DNA of 64,000 nt from CADDYT01 sp035294125. Lineage in GTDB: Bacteria > Chloroflexota > Ktedonobacteria > Ktedonobacterales > Ktedonobacteraceae. The DNA lies in the NCBI GenBank assembly GCA_035294125.1, contig DATGLM010000084.1:124001-188000 (forward strand), given 5' to 3'. Made by a program: the position numbers and the translations under genes. Position 1 is the stretch's first letter, and every line of letters begins with the position of its first letter. Shown one piece after another: positions 53,583 through 61,427 of this stretch. A model generated the notes under the pieces. That model was not told the DNA's origin and did no database searches. It saw only the letters and a list, made by a program, of their open reading frames with translations.

Positions 53583-56081
53583 TTACTGCTGTAATCCGCT
53601 CACGACGCGGGCATACTTTTCGGCGAGGGCCTGCGCCTGGTCGTGGGAGACCGATTCGGCAACGATGTGGAAGAGCGGGCGGTCGGCGTCGGGCAGAACC
53701 AGCACCCACTCCTTGCCGAGATCGATCTTGATGCCGTCAATCGGCTTGGCACGGCGCTCGCGATATTGCTCGCTGAGGATGCGCATGACCTTCCCTTTGT
53801 TCTCCCACGGGCAGTTGACCGTCGTGCGGCTCAGATAGTACTGTGGCAGGTCGTCCACCACCTCGGAGAGGCGCATATTGAAGGTCGCCAGCAGTTCCAG
53901 CAGACTGGCAATGGCAAGCATGCCATCGAAAGCAGGCTGCATGGCGGGGAAGACGAAGCTGCCCACATCGTTACCGGCCAGCACCACACCCTCACGGCTG
54001 GCTGCCGTCATAAGCGCGTGCGGCAGCACCTTCGTATGCAGGACATGGCCCTCGTAACGCTGCGCGATGTGTTGCAGCGCGTTAGGAGCCGTGACCGGCA
54101 CGGCCACAGTGCCACCGCGATATTTGCGCAGGAAGAGGCTGGTCATCACCGCCAGCAATTGTGTGCCGTCCAGGATGCGCCCGCGATCATCGACCACCGA
54201 GATGCGCTCCCCCCCCGGATCGATACGGATACCCATGTTATTGCTTGAGGTCACCGTGATAGTTGCCAGCCGGTTCATCTCTTTGTCGATTTCATCCAGT
54301 GTCAGCGAGTTGCTCGCTGTGTTCGCGCTGGTGTTGAGCACGATGACTTCGCAGCCCAAGCGGTTGAAGATGCCGGGCATCATCTGAGCCGCGCTGCTGT
54401 GGGCATAATCAACCACGAGCTGGAACTTGCGCTGCCGGATCAAATCGACGTCGATGACCTTGTAGAAGCCGTCCAGATAGCGGTTAAGCACCTCATCGTT
54501 GGGCAACACTTCAATCGCACCGATATCGTCGATGTAGACGCGGCGGTAATCCTCGCGGAAGAAAAGGTTCTCGATTTTGCGCTCGGTTGTCTTGTTGATA
54601 TCCAGTCCGTTCTGATCAAAAAACTTGATGTCGATGATGCGCTGATCGAAAGGGGAGGTGCGCACATGCACGCCGCCGATAGCATCCGTGTTGCGGATGA
54701 AATAGCGCGCCACTGGAATGGGAACCTGATTGATATCGTGGACGGTGATGCCAGCCGAGGGCAGACCAGCCACCATAGCACGTTTAATCATACGCGAGCT
54801 GCGGTGAGCATCGCGGTTCATGCACACCGTCGAACCCTTTGGCAGAATAGCGCCATATGCCGCGCCGAGCCGCGTGGCAAACTCCGGGGTGATATCGACA
54901 TTGACCAGACCAGTGACACCAAAGCGACCGAAGAGGCCGCGTCGTCCCTGCGAACCCCAGATGATGCTGGTATTGACGACCGCTCCTGCCTCGATCTCCT
55001 TATCGGGCCAGATTTTGACGTTCGGCTGGATGATAGCTCCCTCCTGAATGATGGAGTTATCACCGATGACCGAGCCTTCAAACATTACCGCCTTGCTCTT
55101 GATACTGGTTGAAGAACCCACGATAGCGCCGCGCAGTTCTGCCCGCTCACCAATGTAGGAATTGTTCCATACAATGCTGCGGTCAACCTGCGCCCGTTCG
55201 TCGACAATCGTGTAGTGTCCAATCGAGCTTGGCCCGTGAATGATCGCGCCCGCCCTGACTTTGCTATCGTGTCCCAGGTAGATGGGGCCGTACAATTGCG
55301 CATCTTCGTCCACCTGCACACCTTCTTCGACCCAGATATTGCCACCGATATTCTTCGCCGGAATCTCGATCTCGACTTTGCCATTCAGCGCATCGGCGTT
55401 GGCGCGCATATACTCGGCAAGGTTGCCCACATCGCACCAGTAGCCATCGGCGATATAGCCATAAATGGGGTCGCCCTGCCGGAGCATCATGGGGAAGAGT
55501 TCCTGGCTGAAGTCAAATGGCTTATCCTTCTCGAAGTACGAGAAAATCTTGGGATCGAGCACATAGATGCCGGTATTGATGGTATCGCTGAATACCTCGC
55601 CCCAGCTTGGCTTTTCCAGGAACTGGGTGATGTGGCCCTCCTGGTTGGTGATGATCACTCCGTACTCCAGGGGATTATGCACATGTGCCAGCGTCAGCGT
55701 GGCCAGCGCGTGCTTCTCTTCGTGATAACGAATGATGTCGCGCAAATTATAGTCGGTCAGCGCGTCTCCACTGATGACCAGAAATGGCTCGGTGAGCTGC
55801 TCCTCGGCATTTTTCACGCTGCCCGCCGTCCCCAGTGGTACATCTTCTCGTGAATAGGTGATATGCATGCCAAATTGAGAACCATTGCCAAAATAATCCT
55901 CAATGTTACTTGCGAGGTACTGCACGGTGACAACAATCTCTGTGATGCCGTTCCGCTTCAACAAATTCAGAATATGCTCCATTACAGGTTTGCCGGCAAT
56001 AGGAACCATAGGCTTCGGACGTCTGATCGTCAGTGGTCGCAGCCTCGACCCTTCCCCGCCTGCCATAACAACTGCTTTCAT
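53583..56081 (-). CDS. Mannose-1-phosphate guanylyltransferase / phosphomannomutase-like chimera
   Basis: About 832 residues. An N-terminal nucleotidyltransferase (1-235: VVMAGGEGSRLRPLT, PKPMVPIAGKPVMEHIL, GDALTD, GYWCDVG) is followed by left-handed beta-helix repeats (about 250-370) and then a phosphomannomutase/phosphoglucomutase-like region (380-832). In that part the phospho-Ser loop reads RTSPFDQ instead of TASHNP, and the metal loop DxDxDR reads DPGGER, so the mutase half is degenerate and may be regulatory. It likely makes GDP-mannose or a related sugar nucleotide. AGGAGG precedes ATG 56081. Confidence 0.88.
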   Translation of the reverse strand: MKAVVMAGGEGSRLRPLTIRRPKPMVPIAGKPVMEHILNLLKRNGITEIVVTVQYLASNIEDYFGNGSQFGMHITYSREDVPLGTAGSVKNAEEQLTEPFLVISGDALTDYNLRDIIRYHEEKHALATLTLAHVHNPLEYGVIITNQEGHITQFLEKPSWGEVFSDTINTGIYVLDPKIFSYFEKDKPFDFSQELFPMMLRQGDPIYGYIADGYWCDVGNLAEYMRANADALNGKVEIEIPAKNIGGNIWVEEGVQVDEDAQLYGPIYLGHDSKVRAGAIIHGPSSIGHYTIVDERAQVDRSIVWNNSYIGERAELRGAIVGSSTSIKSKAVMFEGSVIGDNSIIQEGAIIQPNVKIWPDKEIEAGAVVNTSIIWGSQGRRGLFGRFGVTGLVNVDITPEFATRLGAAYGAILPKGSTVCMNRDAHRSSRMIKRAMVAGLPSAGITVHDINQVPIPVARYFIRNTDAIGGVHVRTSPFDQRIIDIKFFDQNGLDINKTTERKIENLFFREDYRRVYIDDIGAIEVLPNDEVLNRYLDGFYKVIDVDLIRQRKFQLVVDYAHSSAAQMMPGIFNRLGCEVIVLNTSANTASNSLTLDEIDKEMNRLATITVTSSNNMGIRIDPGGERISVVDDRGRILDGTQLLAVMTSLFLRKYRGGTVAVPVTAPNALQHIAQRYEGHVLHTKVLPHALMTAASREGVVLAGNDVGSFVFPAMQPAFDGMLAIASLLELLATFNMRLSEVVDDLPQYYLSRTTVNCPWENKGKVMRILSEQYRERRAKPIDGIKIDLGKEWVLVLPDADRPLFHIVAESVSHDQAQALAEKYARVVSGLQQ

Positions 56082-56444
56082 AGAAGCCTCCTATGAGTGA
56101 TTCTTTTCAGTAGTACAACAACAGATAAAAGGGAACAAAAAAACGAAAAGAACGAAAAACAGACAAAAAGTGAACGACGGGCCAGTGTGGTAGAAGTAGC
56201 TTCACCTCTTGCCAGTTCTGCCGTCCAATGAAATGCTCCTCTTAAGTTTATTGTACAACATTGTGAGGCATTTTTAGAACACAATCTACCTGGCACATAT
56301 GGATGCCGGGCGTCTTCATGGCGGCGCAACGGTTCTGCGAAAAACAAATATACAGAACGAACTACTCTGCTTCATCTGGCGAGTAGTTCGTTCTGTATAT
56401 GCTGATCTGCGCAGGCTTGCGGCAAGGCGCCCTCTATGAGACTT
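56082..56444. other. Intergenic region with a terminator
   Basis: About 360 bases. It holds the promoter side of the nucleotidyltransferase gene and the terminator at 56348-56400. No supported gene. Confidence 0.4.
56348..56400 (-). terminator. Intrinsic terminator of the 64-residue protein gene
   Basis: A perfect 20-bp stem (arm GAGTAGTTCGTTCTGTATAT) with a 13-base loop. On the minus strand it is followed by TTGTTTTTC. Confidence 0.85.
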
Positions 56445-56639
56445 TTACCAGTCGCTCAAACGTCCATGCTCGACGAGCCAGCGCACAAAACGGTGATAAT
56501 TGGTTTCCTGGATTTCGCGTGCTCTTTGCTGTTCCTCTTCGAACTTTTCACGCAATTCAATCAGTTTGGCGGCCTCTTTTACAGTGAAACCCTCATCCAG
56601 GAGGGCGTCGACAAGCAAGTCCATGTAATATTCCTGCAT
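56445..56639 (-). CDS. Small helical protein of unknown function
   Basis: About 64 residues, mainly helical and charged: MQEYYMDLLVDALLDEGF, then VKEAAKLIELREKFEEEQQR, and ending HRFVRWLVEHGRLSDW. No membrane segment or Cys. ATG 56639 has GGAGG nine bases upstream; a TTG six bases earlier is possible. A leader hairpin precedes it and a strong terminator follows, so it is a single-gene unit. I do not recognise the family. Confidence 0.7.
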   Translation of the reverse strand: MQEYYMDLLVDALLDEGFTVKEAAKLIELREKFEEEQQRAREIQETNYHRFVRWLVEHGRLSDW

Positions 56640-56668
56640 ATGCAATGTCCTCCTTCCCTGTTTCAGAG

Positions 56669-56717
56669 TGAGCGTCCCCCATTAACGCTCAGAACAATAC
56701 TATACATTATATAGTAT
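56669..56717 (-). promoter_or_regulatory. Dyads upstream of the small helical protein gene
   Basis: ATACTATA and TATAGTAT (56697-56717, 5-base spacer) coincide with a likely -10 region, and TGAGCGT with ACGCTCA (56669-56691) makes a leader hairpin just upstream of the ribosome-binding site. Both are candidate control sites. Confidence 0.4.
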
Positions 56718-57056
56718 AGCGTAGAACAGAAACATTTTTCCAGGTTTGAGAAGGTTATTTTGCGATATGCGAAGAAATAAGCCGAAAAAACTACGTTTTT
56801 CGAGATGCCTGGCCCCGAATAGGACGAGTTGCTAAGAAATCTTACGGGCAAGCGCTGAAGCGGCACAAAGGCCCTCTCACTTGCTATTTTAGTTGTTCTA
56901 CAGCACGAATATCTCAACTACATGAACCCTCTTTCACTCTCTTCCGCCCCTCTTTCACAAAATTTTCACATAGCTGAGATAGCTTTCCTCCGTCTTCTCA
57001 GGCTTATCGAGAACGTTTTTGAACCAGCTTGCTGTTTGTGAGTTTTACGGAAAAGC
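56718..57056. other. Gene-free region
   Basis: About 340 bases. The minus-strand frame here has no credible start. Nothing else could be supported, apart from the promoter that begins at 57057. Confidence 0.4.
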
Positions 57057-57085
57057 TTGACAGAATGAAAAAATCACGTTACAAT
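57057..57085 (+). promoter_or_regulatory. Strong sigma-70 promoter of the 57.1-kb RNA
   Basis: TTGACA at 57057-57062 and TACAAT at 57080-57085 with exactly 17 bases between. Transcription should begin near 57092. Confidence 0.85.
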
Positions 57086-57112
57086 AAGCGCAATGAAAGG
57101 AGGTGGTGTGTA

Positions 57113-57187
57113 ATGACAGATTGTAAATGCTGCACAGGCAGCACGATGATCTCTCACACCTTCCAGATGAGAGGTAGTCAGCGTTAA
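57113..57187 (+). CDS. 24-residue Cys-rich leader peptide
   Basis: ATG 57113 with AAAGGAGGTG just upstream encodes MTDCKCCTGSTMISH and nine further residues, ending at TAA. Cys codons fall at positions 4, 6 and 7; codons 6 and 7 lie at the start of the long RNA stem. Ribosome position on these codons could alter folding, as in Cys-responsive leader peptides of other bacteria. Too short for a domain assignment. Confidence 0.55.
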   Translation: MTDCKCCTGSTMISHTFQMRGSQR

Positions 57188-57238
57188 GCTGATGGCTGTT
57201 CGCTGGTAGGGAGTGGTGTTCCTGCCTGTGCAGCTTTT

Positions 57239-57285
57239 CCCAGAGTGATAGTAAAATAGACATTACTGTCGCTCTGGGATTTTTC
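57239..57285 (+). terminator. Intrinsic terminator of the 57.1-kb RNA
   Basis: CCCAGAGTGATAGTA pairs with TACTGTCGCTCTGGG (15 bp, two G-U pairs) over a 10-base loop, followed by ATTTTT. Confidence 0.9.
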
Positions 57286-57449
57286 CACATTCTCTCGTCT
57301 GATCAGCAGTCTGTTGCCCACTTCGCGCCCGCCCCGGCATAGCTGTCAGGGCTTTCTTCATCTCACCCGGCGTCTCGTCCTCGCAGGAGGATTGTAGGAT
57401 ATATAGATCAGTTACATAGAACACATCAAAAGGTTGGAAGTGAAGAAGT

Positions 57450-58334
57450 TTGGAACGCCGACTTGATATTGAGTCTTTACAGAAGCGGCTCGATACACAA
57501 TTTTTGGGTGTTGGGGATCGTATACTTTATATACCGGTTGTAGGGTCGACGAATACTCTGGCAATGCAGCTGGCTCATGAGCGTTCAGAAGAAGGAGTGG
57601 TGGTTCTTACCGATAATCAGACCGCAGGCAAGGGCAGGCTTGGTCGGCGCTGGGTGGATGTCCCGGGCTGTAATGTGCTCTCTTCCACATTACTCCGGCC
57701 TCTCTTTCCTCCTTATTTGTTGGTAATGCTTGCTTCTCTTGCCGTTGTTGAAGCTATTGAGCGAACCTGTGGCATACAGGCAACGATTAAATGGCCGAAT
57801 GATGTGCTTATCAGAGGCCACAAAGTTTGCGGTATCCTGATCGAAACGAGCCACGATCGCAATGGTCAACTGGTAGCGGTTCTCGGTATCGGTGTGAATG
57901 TGAATGGGCGGTTTTCATCCACTTCTGAAACATATCCTGAAGGAAAAGCAGCAGGGATAGAGCCAGCGCAGAGAGAAATGTCATCGCTGAGCGCGACAGC
58001 GACGACGTTAGAAATGGAATGTGGGCACGAGGTGAGCCGCGAGGCGTTTATTGCTCACCTGTTGTACTCGCTTGAAAAGGGCTACCTTGCTCTGCAACAG
58101 GAGGCGATGAACCACGATACTCCGGCACACGATTCCGCCGCTCGCATGATGCGGGAGCGCTGGCGGGGTCACTTGATGACTCTTGGCCGCGCCGTCCAGG
58201 TGCAGCAAGGGTCAACCGTAATCAGCGGCATAGCTGAGGATGTGAATGATGATGGAGAACTGTTGCTCCGCCGTCATTCGGGTGAGTTAGTGAATATTAC
58301 CTGGGGCGATATCAGGATGATATCCGCCGGGTAA
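57450..58334 (+). CDS. birA: Biotin-[acetyl-CoA carboxylase] ligase
   Basis: About 294 residues, catalytic and C-terminal domains only; the N-terminal DNA-binding domain of bifunctional BirA is missing, so this is a ligase and not a repressor. GSTNTLAMQLA, GKGRLGRRW (the biotinoyl-AMP loop, usually GRGRxGRxW) and KWPNDVLIRGHKVCGIL are the active-site blocks. An insert of about 45 residues (GRFSSTSETYPEGKAAG on) lies in the middle. Translation seems to start at TTG 57450. It attaches biotin to carboxyl carrier protein. The 57.1-kb RNA lies upstream. Confidence 0.9.
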   Translation: MERRLDIESLQKRLDTQFLGVGDRILYIPVVGSTNTLAMQLAHERSEEGVVVLTDNQTAGKGRLGRRWVDVPGCNVLSSTLLRPLFPPYLLVMLASLAVVEAIERTCGIQATIKWPNDVLIRGHKVCGILIETSHDRNGQLVAVLGIGVNVNGRFSSTSETYPEGKAAGIEPAQREMSSLSATATTLEMECGHEVSREAFIAHLLYSLEKGYLALQQEAMNHDTPAHDSAARMMRERWRGHLMTLGRAVQVQQGSTVISGIAEDVNDDGELLLRRHSGELVNITWGDIRMISAG

Positions 58335-58410
58335 CCCGCCCAGTGATGGCGGGAAGTGAGAAATTGGCGGGGGATACCTCCCGGCCAGATAAAATGAAGG
58401 GAAAGAAAAG

Positions 58411-58875
58411 ATGGAGACACAGGACGTATTCCTCACCAATGATGGATTACAAAACGCTCTGAGTCAACTAGAATTCCTGCGCACCGTTCGGCGTGCTGAG
58501 GTTGCCCAGTACCTTCACGATGCCAAAGAATCGGGTGATGTGATAGACAACGCTGCCTACGAGGATGCTAAAAACCAGCAGGCTGCTCTCGAAGGTCGTA
58601 TTTACGAACTCGAGCAACTGCTGGCGAAAGCGAAATTGATTACCAGAACCAACTCTGATGCCGTCTCCCTCGGCTCGGTCGTGCATGTCGTCACCAGCGA
58701 TGATCGCGAATATCACTACACCATCGTGGGAGCTTACGAGGCCAATCCGAGCGCGGGGCGCATCTCTAATGAATCGCCTGTGGGTAAAGCACTGCTGGGC
58801 CATAAGGTAGGCGACCTGGTGATTGTCGCTACTCCCGGCGGTGTGAAGGAATATACCATCCTTTCCGTCAAGTAA
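58411..58875 (+). CDS. greA: Transcription elongation factor GreA
   Basis: 154 residues, normal for the family. The N-terminal coiled coil carries the acidic tip in YLHDAKESGDVIDNAAYEDAKNQQ, which reaches into RNA polymerase and stimulates cleavage of backtracked transcript. The C-terminal FKBP-like domain has ISNESPVGKALLGHKVGD. AAGGGAAAG lies upstream of the ATG. It sits 76 bases after birA and is ended by a clear terminator. Confidence 0.95.
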   Translation: METQDVFLTNDGLQNALSQLEFLRTVRRAEVAQYLHDAKESGDVIDNAAYEDAKNQQAALEGRIYELEQLLAKAKLITRTNSDAVSLGSVVHVVTSDDREYHYTIVGAYEANPSAGRISNESPVGKALLGHKVGDLVIVATPGGVKEYTILSVK

Positions 58876-58900
58876 ATGAGGAGTCGGGAACAGCACACCA

Positions 58901-58938
58901 CAAACCTGCGGCCTACCCAGGGTCGCAGGTTTGTTTTT
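58901..58938 (+). terminator. Intrinsic terminator after greA
   Basis: CAAACCTGCG and CGCAGGTTTG, 13-base loop, then TTTTT. Located 25 bases after the greA stop. Confidence 0.9.
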
Positions 58939-59056
58939 GTCTTGAAGCAGGACTATCAGGCCGAATCAGGAAACACCATCTACTCACACTTTGAAAACAA
59001 TGCTACAATGGGCTTCAAGTCGATTCCGAAGAATATGGAGGATAATACAAAAGTCT

Positions 59057-60532
59057 ATGGCAGACGAACGAGAAGTGCGCTTGCAACGCCTGCGTACCTT
59101 GCAGGAAAAGGGCATTAACCCTTATCCCAACCGCGTAGAGCGCACGCATACGATAGCAGAAGTACTGGAACATTTTAATGACTGGGAAGGTCCTGAAGGC
59201 TCCTTTACGCTCGCGGGGCGCATTCGCCTGATACGTGACATGGGCAAGAGCGCTTTTTTTACTATCGAAGACGGCACCGGGCGTATCCAGGTCTACTTCC
59301 GCATCAATGACCTCGGTGAGGAGCCGTATCGCATGCTCAAGCTGCTGGATATCGGCGATTTTATCCAGGCCAGCGGCTTCCTCTTCAGGACAAAGAAGGG
59401 CGAGCGCACCCTGCACGTCCTTAACTACCGCCTGCTCGCCAAGGCTCTGCGCCCCTTGCCAGAGAAGTATCACGGCCTGGAAGATAAGGAACTGCGCCAG
59501 CGCAAGCGCTATCTTGACCTGATTGCCAACGGTGAGGAGGTACGCAACATCTTCGTGACGCGCAGCCGCGTCATCAGCGCCATGCGCCGCTATCTCGATG
59601 AGCATGGATTCCTGGAAGTCGAGACGCCCATCTTGCAGCCGCTCTATGGTGGCGCGACGGCTCGTCCTTTCGTCACGCACCATAATACGCTGGAGCGCGA
59701 CCTGTTCCTGCGTATCGCTGTGGAACTCTATCTCAAGCGGCTTATCATCGGCGGCTTTGACCGCGTCTACGAGATCGGGCGCGACTTCCGCAACGAGGGC
59801 ATTGATCGCAGCCACAACCCTGAGTTCACCATGATGGAGTGCTACCAGGCGTATGCTGACTACAACGACATGATGAAGCTGGTGGAAGAGATGATCTCCT
59901 CCATCGCTCAGGAGGTCAAGGGAACGCAGGTCATCACCTACCAGGGAACGGAAATCGATCTCACGCCGCCCTGGCCGCGCATCCCCTTGCTCGACGCCAT
60001 CGCCGAGTATACCAGCATCGATGTCAACCGCTTCCCCGATAGGGAGAGCCTTGCCGCTGTGATGCGCGCACAGGGCTACGAGGTCGACGCCACAGCCAGT
60101 CGCGGTCGCCTGATCGACGACCTGAAGAGCGCGATGTTCCGCAAGGGCATTCCGGCCCTGCGCCAGGCCATTTTCCTGACCGACTACCCGCTCGATATCT
60201 CGCCGCTGGCCAAGCCCCACCCGGAGTTTCCTGGCCTGACGGAGCGTTTCCAGCCCTTCGTTGGCGGCCTGGAACTGGGCAATGCCTTTACCGAGCTGAA
60301 CAACCCCATCGACCAGCGCGCCCGCTTCGAGGACCAGATGCGCCAGCGCGCCCTGGGCGACGAAGAGGCCCAGGTCCTCGACGAAGATTTCCTGGAGGCT
60401 ATGGAAGTCGGCATGCCGCCCACCGGTGGCCTCGGCATCGGCATCGACCGCCTCGCCATGCTCATGACCGACCAGGAATCCATCCGCGACGTCATCCTTT
60501 TCCCGACCATGCGCAAGACGGCGGAGGAATAG
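59057..60532 (+). CDS. lysS: Lysyl-tRNA synthetase, class II
   Basis: About 491 residues. The OB-fold anticodon domain covers FTLAGRIRLIRDMGKSAFFTI to about residue 140. Class II motif 1 lies near VETPILQPLYGGATARPF, motif 2 is YEIGRDFRNEGIDRSHNPEFT and motif 3 is GGLGIGIDRLAML. It charges tRNA-Lys. ATG 59057 starts the conserved part; GGAGG lies further upstream than ideal. The stop is followed by the inverted pair of dispersed repeats. Confidence 0.96.
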   Translation: MADEREVRLQRLRTLQEKGINPYPNRVERTHTIAEVLEHFNDWEGPEGSFTLAGRIRLIRDMGKSAFFTIEDGTGRIQVYFRINDLGEEPYRMLKLLDIGDFIQASGFLFRTKKGERTLHVLNYRLLAKALRPLPEKYHGLEDKELRQRKRYLDLIANGEEVRNIFVTRSRVISAMRRYLDEHGFLEVETPILQPLYGGATARPFVTHHNTLERDLFLRIAVELYLKRLIIGGFDRVYEIGRDFRNEGIDRSHNPEFTMMECYQAYADYNDMMKLVEEMISSIAQEVKGTQVITYQGTEIDLTPPWPRIPLLDAIAEYTSIDVNRFPDRESLAAVMRAQGYEVDATASRGRLIDDLKSAMFRKGIPALRQAIFLTDYPLDISPLAKPHPEFPGLTERFQPFVGGLELGNAFTELNNPIDQRARFEDQMRQRALGDEEAQVLDEDFLEAMEVGMPPTGGLGIGIDRLAMLMTDQESIRDVILFPTMRKTAEE

Positions 60533-60547
60533 TAGGGGCACAGCGCA

Positions 60548-60597
60548 AGCTGGTCAGGCCAGCCGCAGGGGATGGCTCTACTCTATACGACGGCTCC
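60548..60597 (-). repeat. Dispersed intergenic repeat, copy B
   Basis: Reading the minus strand: GAGCCGTCGTATAGAGTAG, then AGCCATCCCCTGCGGCTGGCC. Closest to copy A, in inverse orientation to copy C. Confidence 0.7.
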
Positions 60598-60612
60598 ACG
60601 GCCACACGAATA

Positions 60613-60660
60613 TCCGTCGTATAGGAGACCCATCCCTCTTGCGGCTGGCCTGGGGACCAG
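60613..60660 (+). repeat. Dispersed intergenic repeat, copy C
   Basis: CCGTCGTATAGGAG, then ACCCATCCCTCTTGCGGCTG. Together with copy B it forms a large imperfect hairpin after lysS that may end transcription. Confidence 0.7.
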
Positions 60661-60716
60661 CGGAGACTACGCTCCGGTCCTATCCCTTAAATGTCGGGGA
60701 TATCACGAAAAAATAC

Positions 60717-60745
60717 TTGACATCTCGCCTCTCCAGTGCTATAGT
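60717..60745 (+). promoter_or_regulatory. Promoter of the interrupted tRNA-Val gene
   Basis: TTGACA (60717-60722) and TATAGT (60740-60745) with 17 bases between, ending 13 bases before the tRNA. It closely resembles the promoter of the intact tRNA-Val copy. Confidence 0.85.
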
Positions 60746-60758
60746 TGCAGCATCCAGA

Positions 60759-60795
60759 GGGCGCTTAGCTCAGCGGGAGAGCGCTTCGTTCACAC
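60759..60795 (+). pseudogene. tRNA-Val(CAC), 5' half, interrupted by group II intron
   Basis: 37 bases match the intact gene at 63610 from the acceptor stem (GGGCGCT) through the D arm and the anticodon arm to the end of the loop (TTCACAC, anticodon CAC). The sequence then changes to the intron start GTGCG exactly after tRNA position 38. The expected 3' half does not follow the intron, so this copy cannot make a tRNA even after splicing. Confidence 0.85.
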
Positions 60796-61068
60796 GTGCG
60801 CCGTTGAGGCGTGCTACCCCCAGTCACGACGAACGTGACGCCACTGGTGTCTTAGGAGGTGACTCCGAGATTGTGGTTAAAGCAGCGACTCACCTTGACC
60901 CGAAAGGGAAGGGGGACATAGCATGTCGCGAAAAGGCCGAATGCCATAAGTACCTAAAGCAGGTCGGTCAGCTAAGCTGTATATGGTTAAGCCTGCATTG
61001 GTTGAACCCCATCCGAGCGGTCTAGCGAAGGTCCTACGCCATCACGGTACTATAGGGCGTATGTGACG

Positions 61069-61099
61069 TTTCGGTACAAACGGTGTGAGTGTACCGAAA
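61069..61099 (+). other. Group II intron EBS1 stem-loop
   Basis: TTTCGGTAC and GTACCGAAA form a 9-bp stem whose 13-base loop contains GTGTGA at 61083-61088. This is complementary to TCACAC (60790-60795), the last six bases of the 5' exon, which supports the junction assignment. Confidence 0.75.
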
Positions 61100-61427
61100 G
61101 ACACCACGTCGCAGCGATGCCGCAATGGGCGGTAGCCGGAGAGTGGGGAACCTACGTACAGCGCAAGAGGGTAGCATGAGACTACGGGATCACCTAAACC
61201 GCGAGAGCGGCATGGTGACAGAACACCCATAGTACCGAGTAGGAACGCCTGTACAAAGCGGAACGAAAGGGAAGGGGTGTAGAAGGTACCACCGCCGATC
61301 TATCCAGGTTGCGATGGAGGTCGCGCAAGGCCGACGATAGACCGGAGGCCAGGAAGCCCTGGCGACTGTAGGTTTGGTTAGGAGGATTTGTAGAGCCTCA
61401 GTTAAAAAGATCAATAAGCAGACCCAC

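Larger units (their letters stand above)
57092..57285 (+). ncRNA. Structured RNA of about 190 nt with Cys-rich mini-ORF
   Basis: The unit runs from a strong promoter to a strong terminator. A 13-bp perfect stem (GCTGCACAGGCAG at 57129-57141 with 57222-57234) encloses about 80 bases, which contain two more stems, CTCTCA/TGAGAG and TCAGC/GCTGA, giving a multibranch fold. A 24-codon ORF with a very good ribosome-binding site overlaps the first arm. I do not recognise a known riboswitch or small RNA family. It may be a small RNA, or an attenuating leader for birA, which starts 160 bases beyond the terminator. Confidence 0.6.

Noticed and set aside
57092..57285. Known riboswitch or 6S RNA
   Set aside because: I compared it by eye with the SAM, FMN, ZTP, c-di-GMP and T-box cores and with the long single-bulge hairpin of 6S RNA; none fits, so I left it unclassified.
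59015..60541. 508-codon minus-strand frame opposite lysS
   Set aside because: It is a long shadow frame produced by codon bias; lysS on the plus strand has all class II motifs.
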